From assembly GCF_002917105.1 (NCBI RefSeq), contig NZ_PQFZ01000012.1, positions 114,837 through 178,836 on the forward strand: a stretch of DNA of 64,000 nucleotides, in the 5' to 3' direction. Position numbers and translations under genes: made by a program. Numbering within the stretch: position 1 is the stretch's first letter; every line of letters begins with the position of its first letter. This stretch comes from Allobosea psychrotolerans. GTDB lineage: Bacteria; Pseudomonadota; Alphaproteobacteria; Rhizobiales; Beijerinckiaceae. This document shows positions 27,791 through 37,043 of this stretch, piece after piece. The notes below the pieces were generated by a model. The model was not told the DNA's origin and ran no database searches. It worked only from the letters and a program-made list of their open reading frames with translations.

Positions 27791-29020
27791 ATGCCGGCGC
27801 AATTTTCAAGAATGGCCTTGAGCGTGCTGATGTCCCACGATCGCCCGAACGAACTGACCCGCGCCATCGCCGACCAGGTGGAGGCGATCGAGCCGGCGCT
27901 CATCGCCCTGCGCCGCGATATCCACGCCCATCCCGAGATCGGCTTCGAGACGGTGCGGACGGCGGCGCTGGTCGCCTCGGAGCTGGAGCGGATCGGCCTG
28001 AAGCCGCAGCGCGGCGTCGGCCGCGTCGGCGTGGTCGCGGAGATCGAGGGCGGGTCACCCGGGCCGTGCCTGCTGATCCGCGCCGACATGGATGCCTTGC
28101 CGATGGAGGAGCTGACCGGCCTGCCCTTCGCCAGCACCATTCCCGGCAAGATGCACGCCTGTGGCCATGACATTCACACCGCCACCTTGCTTGGCGCGGG
28201 CATGGTGCTGAAGAACCTGGCGCCGATGCTGCGCGGCAGCGTCCGCCTCGTCTTCCAGCCTGCCGAGGAGACGGTCGAGAGCGGAGCAGCCGCGATGGTC
28301 GCCGACGGTGCCGCCGACGGCGTGGCGATGGCGCTCGCCTTCCACAACCGGCCGGAGATGCCGGTCGGTCGTTTCGGCTATGTCCGCGGCGCCTCGACAG
28401 CGTCGAGCGACGAGTTCGACGTCATCGTCCATGGCCGCTCGGGCCATGCCGCGCGCCCCCATGCGGCTGTCGATCCCATCGTCGCGGCCTCGGCCATGAT
28501 CATGCAGCTGCAGACGGCGATTTCCCGCGTCATGGACCCCTCGCAGTCGGCGGTGCTGACGATCGGCCACATTGCCGGCGGCTCGACCCACAACATCATT
28601 CCTGACAGCTGCATGTTCCAGGGCACGGTCCGCTGCCGCTCGGCGGCCTCGCGCGACACGATGGAAACCACGTTCCGCCGCATCTGCGAGGGCGTCGGCG
28701 CGGCGATGGGCGTGACCTGCGAGATCTCCTATATCCGCGGCGCGCCTGCCCTGGTGAATGACGACGGCGTGGTCGATGCCGCGGTTCGCTCCGTCTCGGC
28801 CCAGTTCGGGGCGGACAGGATCGACCAGCTCGAGGGCCGCTTCGGTGCCGAGGATTTCTCCTATTTCTCCGAGCGCATCCCGTCCTGCCAGTTGCTGGTG
28901 GGCGCGTCCCAGCCCGGCCGCAACGACCGCGTGCACAACTCCGACTACCAGCCCGATGAGCGTTGCATCGGCCTGGGTGTCGCAGCGCTCGTGCGCACGG
29001 CCGTCGATGTCCTGTCGTGA
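27791..29020 (+). CDS. M20 family metallopeptidase/amidohydrolase (hippurate hydrolase-like)
   Basis: A 409-residue dizinc enzyme that cleaves N-acyl amino acids. Motifs: RADMDALP at 97-104, HACGHD at 122-127, FQPAEE at 155-160 (the paired Glu residues being general base and ligand), HNRPEMPVG, and the C-terminal FGAEDFSYF with HNSDYQPDE. The dimerisation domain lies between. ATGs at 27812 and 27830 are alternative starts. It precedes a polar amino-acid ABC transporter, which suggests release of an amino acid from an imported N-acyl conjugate. Confidence 0.92.
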   Translation: MPAQFSRMALSVLMSHDRPNELTRAIADQVEAIEPALIALRRDIHAHPEIGFETVRTAALVASELERIGLKPQRGVGRVGVVAEIEGGSPGPCLLIRADMDALPMEELTGLPFASTIPGKMHACGHDIHTATLLGAGMVLKNLAPMLRGSVRLVFQPAEETVESGAAAMVADGAADGVAMALAFHNRPEMPVGRFGYVRGASTASSDEFDVIVHGRSGHAARPHAAVDPIVAASAMIMQLQTAISRVMDPSQSAVLTIGHIAGGSTHNIIPDSCMFQGTVRCRSAASRDTMETTFRRICEGVGAAMGVTCEISYIRGAPALVNDDGVVDAAVRSVSAQFGADRIDQLEGRFGAEDFSYFSERIPSCQLLVGASQPGRNDRVHNSDYQPDERCIGLGVAALVRTAVDVLS

Positions 29021-29060
29021 TGCCTATCCCTGTTCAAACCCCTTCGTTGGAGATTCCGGC

Positions 29061-29924
29061 GTGAAGATCACCCGTTCGTCTTTCCTCACCCTCGGCCTCG
29101 GTGCCGCCGCCGGACTCGTATTTGGCACCGCGCCTCGCAGCGCCAGCGCCAAGGAATGGAAGGTCATCCGCGTCGCCACCGAAGGCGCCTTTCCCCCCTA
29201 CAACATGCATGCGCCCGATGGCCGCCTGATCGGCTTCGAGCCGGAGCTGCTGCAGGAATTGTCCGCGCGCATGAACATCAAATGCGAGATGATCGCCCAG
29301 GCCTGGGACGGCATGATCGCCGGGCTGACCGACGGCAAATACGACGCGATCATGGACGCGGTCTCGATCACGCCCAAGCGCCAGGAGGTCATCGCCTTCT
29401 CGACGCCTTATGCCGCGGCTCCGTCGGGCCTCGCCATCATGAAGGACGGCGCCATCAAGTCGCTGCCGGGCACCGGCACGCGGATCCAGCTGGCCGATGA
29501 GGCTGCGACGAAGGCGGCGGTCGAGGAGATGGCCAAGCCGCTCGCCGGCAAGACCATCGGCGTCCAGGTTGCGACGATCCAGAACGACTTCCTGACCAGA
29601 TACCTCAAGGACGTCGTCACCATCCGCACCTATTCGTCCGGGCCCGACACCTTCCTCGATCTGAAGAGCGGGCGCGTCGACGCGGTGATGGCCTCGGCGA
29701 TCAACCTCAACGCCTCCGCCAAGAAGTCGAATGGCGAGATGATCGCCTCCGGCTATGTCTTCGCCGGCGGCCTGCTCGGGCAGGGCTCGGCGGTCGGGCT
29801 GCGCAAGAGCGATCCCGAGTTGAAGGAACTCTTCGACAAGGCGCTGAAATCCGTGGCGGAAGACGGCACGCTGAAGCGCCTCGCGCTGAAATGGTTCGAG
29901 ATCGACATCACGCCCGCGCTCTGA
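29061..29924 (+). CDS. Amino-acid ABC transporter substrate-binding protein (SBP family 3)
   Basis: A 287-residue periplasmic receptor. The start is a GTG at 29061 with GGAG nine bases upstream, giving VKITRSSFLTLGLGAAAGLV as signal peptide with a cut near ASA-KE. The mature part has the family opening VIRVATEGAFPPYNM and GFEPELLQEL. It is followed by two permeases and an ATPase, a complete polar amino-acid importer. Confidence 0.92.
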   Translation: MKITRSSFLTLGLGAAAGLVFGTAPRSASAKEWKVIRVATEGAFPPYNMHAPDGRLIGFEPELLQELSARMNIKCEMIAQAWDGMIAGLTDGKYDAIMDAVSITPKRQEVIAFSTPYAAAPSGLAIMKDGAIKSLPGTGTRIQLADEAATKAAVEEMAKPLAGKTIGVQVATIQNDFLTRYLKDVVTIRTYSSGPDTFLDLKSGRVDAVMASAINLNASAKKSNGEMIASGYVFAGGLLGQGSAVGLRKSDPELKELFDKALKSVAEDGTLKRLALKWFEIDITPAL

Positions 29925-29946
29925 CGCAGCGGACGATACGGCGCAG

Positions 29947-30672
29947 ATGGGCGAGGCGTTCACCCTGCTCGGTTTCGGTCCCGAAGGCTGGGGACACGCT
30001 TTGCTGACCGCGGGGCTGACGACGCTTGCCGTCTCGGCCTGCGCCTTCGCCTGCGGGCTCGTCCTGGGCACGCTCTGCGCCTGGGCCAAGATCGCAGGCC
30101 CCGCTGCGCTGCGTCGCGCCGCCGATATCTACGGCGTGGTGCTGCGCGGGATTCCGGATCTGCTGGTGATCTACCTGTTCTATTTCGGCGGCCGCCAGAT
30201 CGTCACTGCGATCGCCAACCAGTTCGGCCATACCGGTCCCGTCGAGATCAGCGGCTTCGTCGCGGGCTCTCTCGCCATCGGGCTGATCTCCGGCGCGGCG
30301 CAGGCTGAGGTGCTGCGTGGCGCGTTCCATGCGATCCCATCGGGAACGCTGGAAGCTGCGCGGGTCACGGGCATGAGGCGCTGGACCATGTTCCGGCGCA
30401 TCATCGCGCCGCAGGCGCTGCGAACGGCCCTGCCGGGCTTAGGCAATCAATGGCAGTCGGTGATCAAGGAATCGGCGCTCGTCTCGGTGACGGGCCTGGT
30501 CGAGACCTTGCGCGCCGTCAGCGTCGCGGCGAATTCGACGGAACTGCCCTTCCTGTTCTTCCTGGCCGGCGGCGCGATCTATCTTGCGATCACCACGGTC
30601 TCGGGGCTCGTCTTCCGCATCGCGGAATGGCGGGCCATGCGCGGCCAGCCGGCCATGCGGGTGGGGGGCTAG
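29947..30672 (+). CDS. Polar amino-acid ABC transporter permease (HisQ type)
   Basis: A 241-residue permease of the His/Glu/Gln/Arg/opine family. GIPDLLVIYLFYFGG and the EAA loop EAARVTGMRRWTMFRRIIAPQ are visible. The region between helices is typical of HisQ, which pairs with the HisM-type protein that follows four bases after its stop. Confidence 0.91.
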   Translation: MGEAFTLLGFGPEGWGHALLTAGLTTLAVSACAFACGLVLGTLCAWAKIAGPAALRRAADIYGVVLRGIPDLLVIYLFYFGGRQIVTAIANQFGHTGPVEISGFVAGSLAIGLISGAAQAEVLRGAFHAIPSGTLEAARVTGMRRWTMFRRIIAPQALRTALPGLGNQWQSVIKESALVSVTGLVETLRAVSVAANSTELPFLFFLAGGAIYLAITTVSGLVFRIAEWRAMRGQPAMRVGG

Positions 30673-30676
30673 CGGC

Positions 30677-31378
30677 GTGGATCTCGCTTTCATCGCCGCG
30701 GTGTTTCCGAAGCTGCTGGCAGGCCTGCCGCTGACGCTGAGCCTTGCGGTGCTGTCCCTGAGCGGTGGCGCCATCCTCGCGCTCCTGCTCTCGGGCCTGC
30801 GGGCCTCGTCCTGGCTCGGCGCGCAGTTTGCGAATTTCTACGTCTACATCTTTCGCGGCACGCCACTGCTGATCCAGATCTTCCTGATCTATTACGGGCT
30901 CGCCCAGTTTCCGGCGCTGCGGCATTCGCTGCTCTGGCCGCTCCTGCGCGAGCCTTATGTCTGCGCTGTCCTGGCGCTCATGCTGAACGACGCCGCCTAC
31001 ACCTCGGAGATCCTGCGCGGCGGTCTGCGCGCCGTGTCGAGCGGGGCGATCGAGGCCGCCAAGGTCGCCGGCATGTCGCGCCCGACCATGCTGCGCCGCA
31101 TCGTCCTGCCGCTGGCCTTCCGCCAGGCGCTGCCCGCCTATGGGGCGGAGGTGACCAGCATGGTCAAGGCGACCTCGCTCGCCAGCGTCGTGACCTTGAT
31201 GGAGGTGACGGGCCTTGCCCGGGCCGAGGTCTCGCAGAGCTATCGCGCGATCGAGGTCTTCCTCTGCGCGGCGGTGATCTATCTCGTGCTCGTCACCTTG
31301 ATCACGCGCCTCGTCCACTGGCTGGAAGACCGGCTTTCGACCCATCGCAGCCCCGCCCTCGACCGGAGCCCGGCATGA
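30677..31378 (+). CDS. Polar amino-acid ABC transporter permease (HisM type)
   Basis: A 233-residue permease. The GTG at 30677 is chosen because it gives a normal N-terminus (VDLAFIAAVFPKLLAGLPLT) four bases after the HisQ stop; the longer frame overlaps hisQ. FRGTPLLIQIFLIYYG and EAAKVAGMSRPTMLRRIVLP are the family motifs. The stop overlaps the ATPase start (ATGA at 31375-31378). Confidence 0.91.
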   Translation: MDLAFIAAVFPKLLAGLPLTLSLAVLSLSGGAILALLLSGLRASSWLGAQFANFYVYIFRGTPLLIQIFLIYYGLAQFPALRHSLLWPLLREPYVCAVLALMLNDAAYTSEILRGGLRAVSSGAIEAAKVAGMSRPTMLRRIVLPLAFRQALPAYGAEVTSMVKATSLASVVTLMEVTGLARAEVSQSYRAIEVFLCAAVIYLVLVTLITRLVHWLEDRLSTHRSPALDRSPA

Positions 31379-32151
31379 ATCCGACTACGGTCCGACTCAC
31401 CAATATCCATAAGAGCTTCGGCAGGCAGGAGGTGCTGCGCGGCATCGATCTCGAGGCTCGCGACGGCGACGTCATCTCGATCATCGGCTCCAGCGGCTCG
31501 GGCAAGAGCACCTTGCTGCGCTGCATCCCCTTCCTCGAGATTCCCGATCAGGGCGAGGTCACGGTCGGGGACGAGACGATTGTCCTGACCGGCGCGGGGC
31601 ACCGGTTCTCGCGTGCGGAGAGGCAGAAGATCCGCCGGTTGCGCGGGCAGATCGGCTTCGTGTTCCAGAGCTTCAATCTCTGGCCGCATATGACCGCGCT
31701 GCAGAATGTCATGGAAGTGCCGCTGCATGTGCAGGGCAGGCCCCGCGCGGAATGCCGCGAGGAGGCCGAGGCCATGCTCGCCAAGGTCGGCCTGGCGGAT
31801 AAGCGCGATGCCTGGCCGGCGCATCTCTCCGGCGGCCAGCAGCAGCGCGTGGCGATCGCCCGGGCGCTGGCGAGCCGGCCCCGCGCCTTGCTCTTCGACG
31901 AGCCGACTTCGGCGCTCGATCCCGAACTGGTGGGCGAGGTCCTGCGCGTCATCCGCGCCTTGGCCGAGGAGGGGCGCACCATGCTGATCGTGACGCATGA
32001 GATGGCCTTCGCACGCGAGGTCTCCAGCCACGCCATTTATCTGCATGAGGGCCGCATCGAGGAGGCGGGCCCGCCGCAGCAGGTCTTCCTCGATCCGGTT
32101 TCCGAGCGCTGTCGCCGTTTCGTCCGGGGCCAGGCCGGTCCTGTCGATTGA
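31375..32151 (+). CDS. Polar amino-acid ABC transporter ATP-binding protein (HisP/GlnQ type)
   Basis: A 258-residue ATPase. Walker A GSSGSGKS at 38-45, the HisP-specific insert LTGAGHRFSRAERQKIRRLR, VFQSFNLWPH, signature LSGGQQQR at 151-158, LLFDEPTSALDP and VTHEM. It completes the importer begun at 29061. Its TGA stop lies inside the first copy of a 21-bp tandem repeat (32142-32183). Confidence 0.93.
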   Translation: MNPTTVRLTNIHKSFGRQEVLRGIDLEARDGDVISIIGSSGSGKSTLLRCIPFLEIPDQGEVTVGDETIVLTGAGHRFSRAERQKIRRLRGQIGFVFQSFNLWPHMTALQNVMEVPLHVQGRPRAECREEAEAMLAKVGLADKRDAWPAHLSGGQQQRVAIARALASRPRALLFDEPTSALDPELVGEVLRVIRALAEEGRTMLIVTHEMAFAREVSSHAIYLHEGRIEEAGPPQQVFLDPVSERCRRFVRGQAGPVD

Positions 32152-32183
32152 ACTGCAGGTCCCGTCGATTGAACTGAAGGTGC
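32142..32183 (+). repeat. 21-bp tandem duplication before the FadR-type regulator gene
   Basis: Two imperfect copies, TGTCGATTGAACTGCAGGTCC at 32142-32162 and CGTCGATTGAACTGAAGGTGC at 32163-32183 (positions are the landmark), differ at only three sites. The second copy carries the GAAGG ribosome site of the regulator. The TGTCGATTG core is shared with the divergent promoter at 27737-27752. Confidence 0.7.
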
Positions 32184-32186
32184 GCC

Positions 32187-32879
32187 GTGTCGTCCGATCC
32201 CCACCTCTCACTGCCCATCGAGCGGCTGAGTCTGGCCGACATCGCCACGCTGCGCCTCCAGGAGGACATCGTGCGCGGCCGGCTTGCTCCCGGCGAGACG
32301 CTGACCGAGGTCGCGCTCTCCAACCGGCTGGGCGTCGGCCGGGGCACGATCCGCACGGCGCTGTTCGCCCTGGAGGGCAACGAGCTCGTCGTGCGCGCGC
32401 CATATTCCAATTGGCGGGTGGCGCCGCTGAACGCGCAGGTCATATGGGAGATCTATACGCTGCGCGAGGCGCTGGAGGGCCTGGCCGCACGCATCGTGGC
32501 GGAGCGCTCGACGCAAGCCGCAGCGCAGCGCCTGCGGGAGGCTTTCGCAAGGCTCGGGCCTGCGGAAGCGGAGCCGCTGGATCAGCGCGTGGCCGCCGAT
32601 CTCGATCTGCATCGCGCCATCGTCGAGCTGACCGGGCACCAGCATCTGATCCACCGATACGCCGCCCTGTCCGCCAAGATGGAGTGGCTCTATCGCTGGT
32701 CGGAGGAGCACTGGCCGCAGCGCTATCCGCTGGAGGAAAGCCATCGCCCCCTGGTCGAGGCCCTCCTGAGCGGCTCGCCGCTCCAGGCCGAAGCCGCCGT
32801 GCGGCAGCATATCGCCGTCAGCCTCGAAGAGGACCTGAAGGGATATGCCGCGCTCGAAGCCAGGCGCTCCGCGCGCTGA
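32187..32879 (+). CDS. GntR family transcriptional regulator, FadR/FCD subfamily
   Basis: A 230-residue regulator starting at a GTG (32187) with GAAGG seven bases upstream. The winged helix-turn-helix covers residues 14-80 (LQEDIVRGRLAPGETLTEVA, then NRLGVGRGTIRTALFALEGN), and an all-helical FCD ligand domain follows, with metal-site residues in AADLDLHRAIVELTGHQHL and a C-terminal His pair. It sits within the M20/ABC/methyltransferase cluster and probably controls it, with an amino or organic acid as ligand. Confidence 0.88.
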   Translation: MSSDPHLSLPIERLSLADIATLRLQEDIVRGRLAPGETLTEVALSNRLGVGRGTIRTALFALEGNELVVRAPYSNWRVAPLNAQVIWEIYTLREALEGLAARIVAERSTQAAAQRLREAFARLGPAEAEPLDQRVAADLDLHRAIVELTGHQHLIHRYAALSAKMEWLYRWSEEHWPQRYPLEESHRPLVEALLSGSPLQAEAAVRQHIAVSLEEDLKGYAALEARRSAR

Positions 32880-32888
32880 AATCCCCTT

Positions 32889-32996
32889 GATCACGTCGCA
32901 TCCGGACGGTTCCGTCCGAATGCGACGTGATCGATTCTCAAAGTTTAGAGCATTGCTCCAGCGAAGAACCGGTACCCACTTTTTCGCGCAAGGCTC
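32889..32996 (+). repeat. Dispersed repeat, family D, copy 1
   Basis: It begins with the palindrome GATCACGTCGCATCCGGACG paired with CGTCCGAATGCGACGTGATC, then TTTAGAGCATTGCTCCAGCG and ACCGGTACCCACTTTTTCGC. Copies 2 and 3 are in tandem at 39262-39489 in the opposite orientation. From 32927 it is open in the same frame as the following gene and encodes IDSQSLEHCSSEEPVPTFSR, nearly the peptide encoded by copies 2 and 3. Confidence 0.85.
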
Positions 32997-33016
32997 TATC
33001 GGATCGGAAGAGTGAG

Positions 33017-33934
33017 ATGACGACGAGCCTTGGTGTAACCGTGCTGGATGGCGGCATGGGGCGGGAGCTGGAGCGCATGGGCGCGCCGTTCCGCCAGCCC
33101 GAATGGTCGGCGCTGGCCCTGATGGAGGCGCCCGACACGGTGCTCGCGGCGCATCGCTCGTTCATCGCCAGCGGGGCGCAGATCGTCACCACCAACAGCT
33201 ATGCGCTGGTGCCGTTCCATATCGGGGAAGAGCGCTTCGTGCGTGACGGCGCGCGGCTGGCGGCGCTCGCCGGCAAGCTGGCGCGGCAGGCGGCCGATGA
33301 GGAGGTCGAACGGACGGGCCGCGTCATACGTGTCGCGGGCTCGCTGCCGCCCATGTTCGGATCCTATCAGCCGGAGCTGTTCGACGCCGCGCGTGCGCCG
33401 GTGATGCTCGATCGTCTGGTGCAGGCCCTGCTGCCGCATGTCGATCTCTTCCTGGCCGAGACCCAGAGCTGCATCGCGGAGGCCCTGGCGGCTTGCGCCG
33501 CGGTCGCCCCGACCGGACGGCCGATCTGGGTTTCGTTCACGCTGCAGGACGACGAGATCAACCGGACCGAGGCCCGGCTGCGCTCGGGCGAAGCCGTGGC
33601 CGATGCGATCGCCGCGGTCAGGCAGGCGGGTGCGCAAGCGGTGCTGTTCAACTGCAGCCGGCCCGAGGTGATGGGGCCTGCCGTCGATATCGCCGCGCAG
33701 GTGCTCGGCGGCAGCGATATCGCGATCGGCGTCTACGCTAACGCCTTCCCGGAGAAGACGGGCGAGGCGGCAGCCAATGAAGGCATCTCGGCGCTGCGCG
33801 AGGATGTCGCTCCGCAACGCTATCTCGGCTGGGCCCAGGACTGGCGCCGCCGCGGCGCCAGGATCATCGGGGGCTGCTGCGGGATCGGGCCGGACTATAT
33901 CTGCGCCATTCACAAGGGATTGAAGGCGGAGTGA
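33017..33934 (+). CDS. Homocysteine S-methyltransferase family protein (MmuM-like)
   Basis: A 305-residue zinc enzyme that would methylate homocysteine to methionine, in MmuM with S-methylmethionine as donor. Zinc cysteines are Cys213 in LFNCSRPE and Cys287/Cys288 in IIGGCCGIGP. The opening VTVLDGGMGRELERMG fits the family. The ATG at 33017 has GGAAGAG upstream; the frame is open further back into repeat D. Its neighbours (amino-acid importer, M20 hydrolase, PLP thioether enzyme) suggest salvage of an S-methylated or other sulfur amino acid. Confidence 0.88.
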   Translation: MTTSLGVTVLDGGMGRELERMGAPFRQPEWSALALMEAPDTVLAAHRSFIASGAQIVTTNSYALVPFHIGEERFVRDGARLAALAGKLARQAADEEVERTGRVIRVAGSLPPMFGSYQPELFDAARAPVMLDRLVQALLPHVDLFLAETQSCIAEALAACAAVAPTGRPIWVSFTLQDDEINRTEARLRSGEAVADAIAAVRQAGAQAVLFNCSRPEVMGPAVDIAAQVLGGSDIAIGVYANAFPEKTGEAAANEGISALREDVAPQRYLGWAQDWRRRGARIIGGCCGIGPDYICAIHKGLKAE

Positions 33935-33953
33935 GGCGGCCGGGTGCCCGCGC

Positions 33954-36900
33954 TCAGCCGGCAGCGGTGGGGTGGGCCGTCTCGGTCGACGCTCCCGGCT
34001 CGCCGCTCGGCTCCTTCAGCCGGAACCAGGCGACATAGAGCGCCGGCAGGAACAGCAGCGTCAGCACCGTTCCGACGATGATGCCGCCCATCATGGCGTA
34101 GGCCATCGGCCCCCAGAAGACCTCGCGCGCGAGCGGGATCAGCGCGAGGCTGGCGGCGGCGGCGGTGAGCAGGATCGGCCGCATGCGGTGCTCGGTCGCC
34201 TCGACCACGGCGGTCCAGCCATCTCGGCCCTCCTCCCGCAGATGCTCGATCTGGACGACGAGGATGACCGAGTTGCGGATCAGGATGCCGATCAGCGCCA
34301 GCACGCCCAGAATGGCGACGAAGCCGAGCGGTGCACCGCTTGGCACCAGTGCCGAGACCACGCCGATCAGCCCCAGCGGCGCCACGACGACGACCAGGAA
34401 CAAGCGCTGGAAGCTCTGCAGCTGGATCATCAGGATCGTGGCCATGGCGAAGAGCATGACGGGCACGATGGCGACGATCGGTCCCTGGCCCTTGGCGCTT
34501 TCCTCGACCGCACCGCCGGTGGCGATTTTGTAGCCCGCCGGCAGCGTCGAGATGATCTCGCGCAGGCTCGGTTCGAGCGCCTTGACCACGGTCGCCGGCT
34601 GCAACGCGGTGATGACGTTGGCCTTGACCGTCACCGTCGGCAGGCGGCCGCGCCGCCAGACCACGGGCTGCTCGGATTCGTAGCGGAAATTGGCGATCGC
34701 CGCGAGCGGGACCGTTTTGCCGGCACTGCTCTGAACCTGCAGGTTCTGCAGCGTGTCGATCGAGGAACGTTCGGCGTCGCGCGCCCGGCCCATGACATTG
34801 ATCAGGTAGATGCTGTCGCGCACCTGCGTCGTGGTCGCGCCGCTGACGACGCCGTTCAGGGCGGTCGCGATCGTCTCCGAGGTGATGCCGAGCTGGGCCG
34901 CCTTGTCTTGCAGCACGTCGACCTTCACGACACGGCCGGGCTCGTTCCAGTCATAGACGATATCGCCCAGGTCCTTGTTCTGCCCGATCGTGCTGGCGAC
35001 TTTCTGCGCCAGAGCGCGCACTGTCTGGATGTCGGGCCCGCTGATCCGGTACTGGATCGGGCGCCCGACCGGGGGACCGATGTCGAGCAGATGGACGAAG
35101 GCGTCCGTACCGACGAAATCGCGGGCGAGAATGGCCTTAAGCTTGGGGCGCAGGCGTTCGCGCGCGGCGATGTCCTTGGTCACGATGACGATCTGCCCGA
35201 AGTTCGGGCTCGACGGCTGGACGTCGTAGGACAGCACGAAGCGCACCGCGCCCTGGCCGACATAGGACGACCAATGCTCGATATCGGGCTCGCCGATGAG
35301 GGCCAGCTTCTCGAAACGGTCCATCTGGTCGCGCGTCTGCGTGATCGAGGCGTTCTGCGGGACGGTCCAGTCGATGATCAGCTCGCGCCGGTCGGAGGAC
35401 GGAAAGAACTGTTCCTGGACGAAGCGCATACCGCCGACCGAAAGGACAAACAGCGCTACCGTCGCCGCGATCGTCAGCCATTTCCAGCGCACGCAGGCGC
35501 GCAGGAGTCGGTTGAAGGCGCGGGTCAGCCGTCCCGGTCCTTCGTGATGCTGCTTCATCGTCTTGGGCAGCAGCGTGACGCCGAGCAGCGGCGCAAACAG
35601 CACCGCGACCACCCAGGAGACGAGCAGCGACACGGCGATGACGACGAAGAGCGTGAAGGTGAACTCGCCCGCGGCGCTGCCGTTGAGGCCGACCGGAATG
35701 AAGCTCGCCACCGTCACCAGCGTGCCGGTGAGCATCGGAAAGGCCGTCGAGGTGTAGACATAGGTCGCGGCCTTCTGGAGCGTGTCGCCGACTTCGAGCC
35801 GCGCCACCATCATCTCGACCGCGATCATGGCGTCGTCGACGAGCAAGCCGAGCGCGATGATCAGCGCGCCAAGCGAGATGCGCTGCAGCGAGATGCCGCT
35901 GAGCTCCATGAAGACGAAGGTGATGGCGAGCACAAGCGGGATCGTCAGCGCCACCACGAAGCCGGCGCGCGCGCCTAGGCTGAGGAAGCTGACGATGAGC
36001 ACGATCGCGACCGCCTCGGCCAGCGCCTTGGTGAAGCCGCCGACCGCCTCTTCGACGATCGCGGGTTGGTCCGAGACCAGATGCACGCCGACGCCGATCG
36101 GCAGCTCCGCCTCGATCTTGTTCATCTCCGCCTTCAGCGCCTCGCCGAAATGGAGCAGGTTGGCGTTGGGCTTCATGCCGATGGCGAGCCCGATCGCCGG
36201 CTGCCCGCCGACGCGGAACAGCGCTGACGGCGGATCGGCATAGCCGCGGCTGATGCTGGCGACGTCGCCAAGCCGGAAGAAGCGGTCGTTGATGCGCAGA
36301 TTGATCGCGCGCAGGCTGTCTTCGGAGGTGAACTGGCCGCCGACGCGCACGCTGATGCGCTCGCCCTTGGCCTCGATCGTGCCAGATGGCGAGATCGCGT
36401 TCTGCGCCTTCAGCGTGTCGACGACCATCTGCTGGGTGATGCCCAGCGCCGCGATCTCGCGCGTCGAGAATTCGAGATAGATGACCTCGTCCTGCGCGCC
36501 GATGAGATCGACCTTGCCGACATTGGGGACTGTCAGGACCTTGGCGCGGACATCCTCGACATAGTCGCGCAATTGCCGCTGGCTCAGCCCGTCCGATGTA
36601 AAGGCGTAGACATTGCCGTAAACGTCGCCGAAATTGTCGTTGAAGAAGGGCCCGACGATGCCGTCGGGAAACTGCCCCTTGATGTCCGCGATCATGTTGC
36701 GGATCTTGACCCAGATCGCCGGGATGTCCTTGGCCTTGGTCGTGTCCTTGAGGTTGACGAAGATCGTCGTCTGCCCCGGCATGTTGAGGCTCTTGGCGTA
36801 GTCGAAGCTGTCGAGCTCCTCGAGCTTCTTCTCGATCCGGTCGGTGACCTGGCTGATCGTGTCCTCGACGGTGGCGCCCGGCCAGCGCGCCTGGATGATC

Positions 36901-37043
36901 ATCGTCTTGATGGTGAAGTCAGGGTCCTCGGCCCGGCCGAGGTTGAAATATGAGAACAGGCCCATGACCGAAGCCACGATCATGAAATACCAGATGAGCG
37001 AGCGGTGCTGCAGCGCCCAGTCGGAGAGGTTGAAGCTCTTCAC
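33954..37043 (-). CDS. RND efflux transporter permease (AcrB/HAE1 family)
   Basis: A 1029-residue proton-driven pump of the inner membrane. It has the twelve-helix plan: helix 1 near residues 15-35, the first periplasmic domain, GALIIALGLLVDDAMIAVEMM in helix 4 carrying the paired acidic residues of proton relay, a second large periplasmic domain and the last helices with IGILIRNSVILVVQIEHLRE. The start is a GTG (37043) overlapping the adaptor stop. No outer-membrane factor is encoded nearby, so it must use one from elsewhere. Its substrates are unknown. Confidence 0.93.
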   Translation of the reverse strand: MKSFNLSDWALQHRSLIWYFMIVASVMGLFSYFNLGRAEDPDFTIKTMIIQARWPGATVEDTISQVTDRIEKKLEELDSFDYAKSLNMPGQTTIFVNLKDTTKAKDIPAIWVKIRNMIADIKGQFPDGIVGPFFNDNFGDVYGNVYAFTSDGLSQRQLRDYVEDVRAKVLTVPNVGKVDLIGAQDEVIYLEFSTREIAALGITQQMVVDTLKAQNAISPSGTIEAKGERISVRVGGQFTSEDSLRAINLRINDRFFRLGDVASISRGYADPPSALFRVGGQPAIGLAIGMKPNANLLHFGEALKAEMNKIEAELPIGVGVHLVSDQPAIVEEAVGGFTKALAEAVAIVLIVSFLSLGARAGFVVALTIPLVLAITFVFMELSGISLQRISLGALIIALGLLVDDAMIAVEMMVARLEVGDTLQKAATYVYTSTAFPMLTGTLVTVASFIPVGLNGSAAGEFTFTLFVVIAVSLLVSWVVAVLFAPLLGVTLLPKTMKQHHEGPGRLTRAFNRLLRACVRWKWLTIAATVALFVLSVGGMRFVQEQFFPSSDRRELIIDWTVPQNASITQTRDQMDRFEKLALIGEPDIEHWSSYVGQGAVRFVLSYDVQPSSPNFGQIVIVTKDIAARERLRPKLKAILARDFVGTDAFVHLLDIGPPVGRPIQYRISGPDIQTVRALAQKVASTIGQNKDLGDIVYDWNEPGRVVKVDVLQDKAAQLGITSETIATALNGVVSGATTTQVRDSIYLINVMGRARDAERSSIDTLQNLQVQSSAGKTVPLAAIANFRYESEQPVVWRRGRLPTVTVKANVITALQPATVVKALEPSLREIISTLPAGYKIATGGAVEESAKGQGPIVAIVPVMLFAMATILMIQLQSFQRLFLVVVVAPLGLIGVVSALVPSGAPLGFVAILGVLALIGILIRNSVILVVQIEHLREEGRDGWTAVVEATEHRMRPILLTAAAASLALIPLAREVFWGPMAYAMMGGIIVGTVLTLLFLPALYVAWFRLKEPSGEPGASTETAHPTAAG

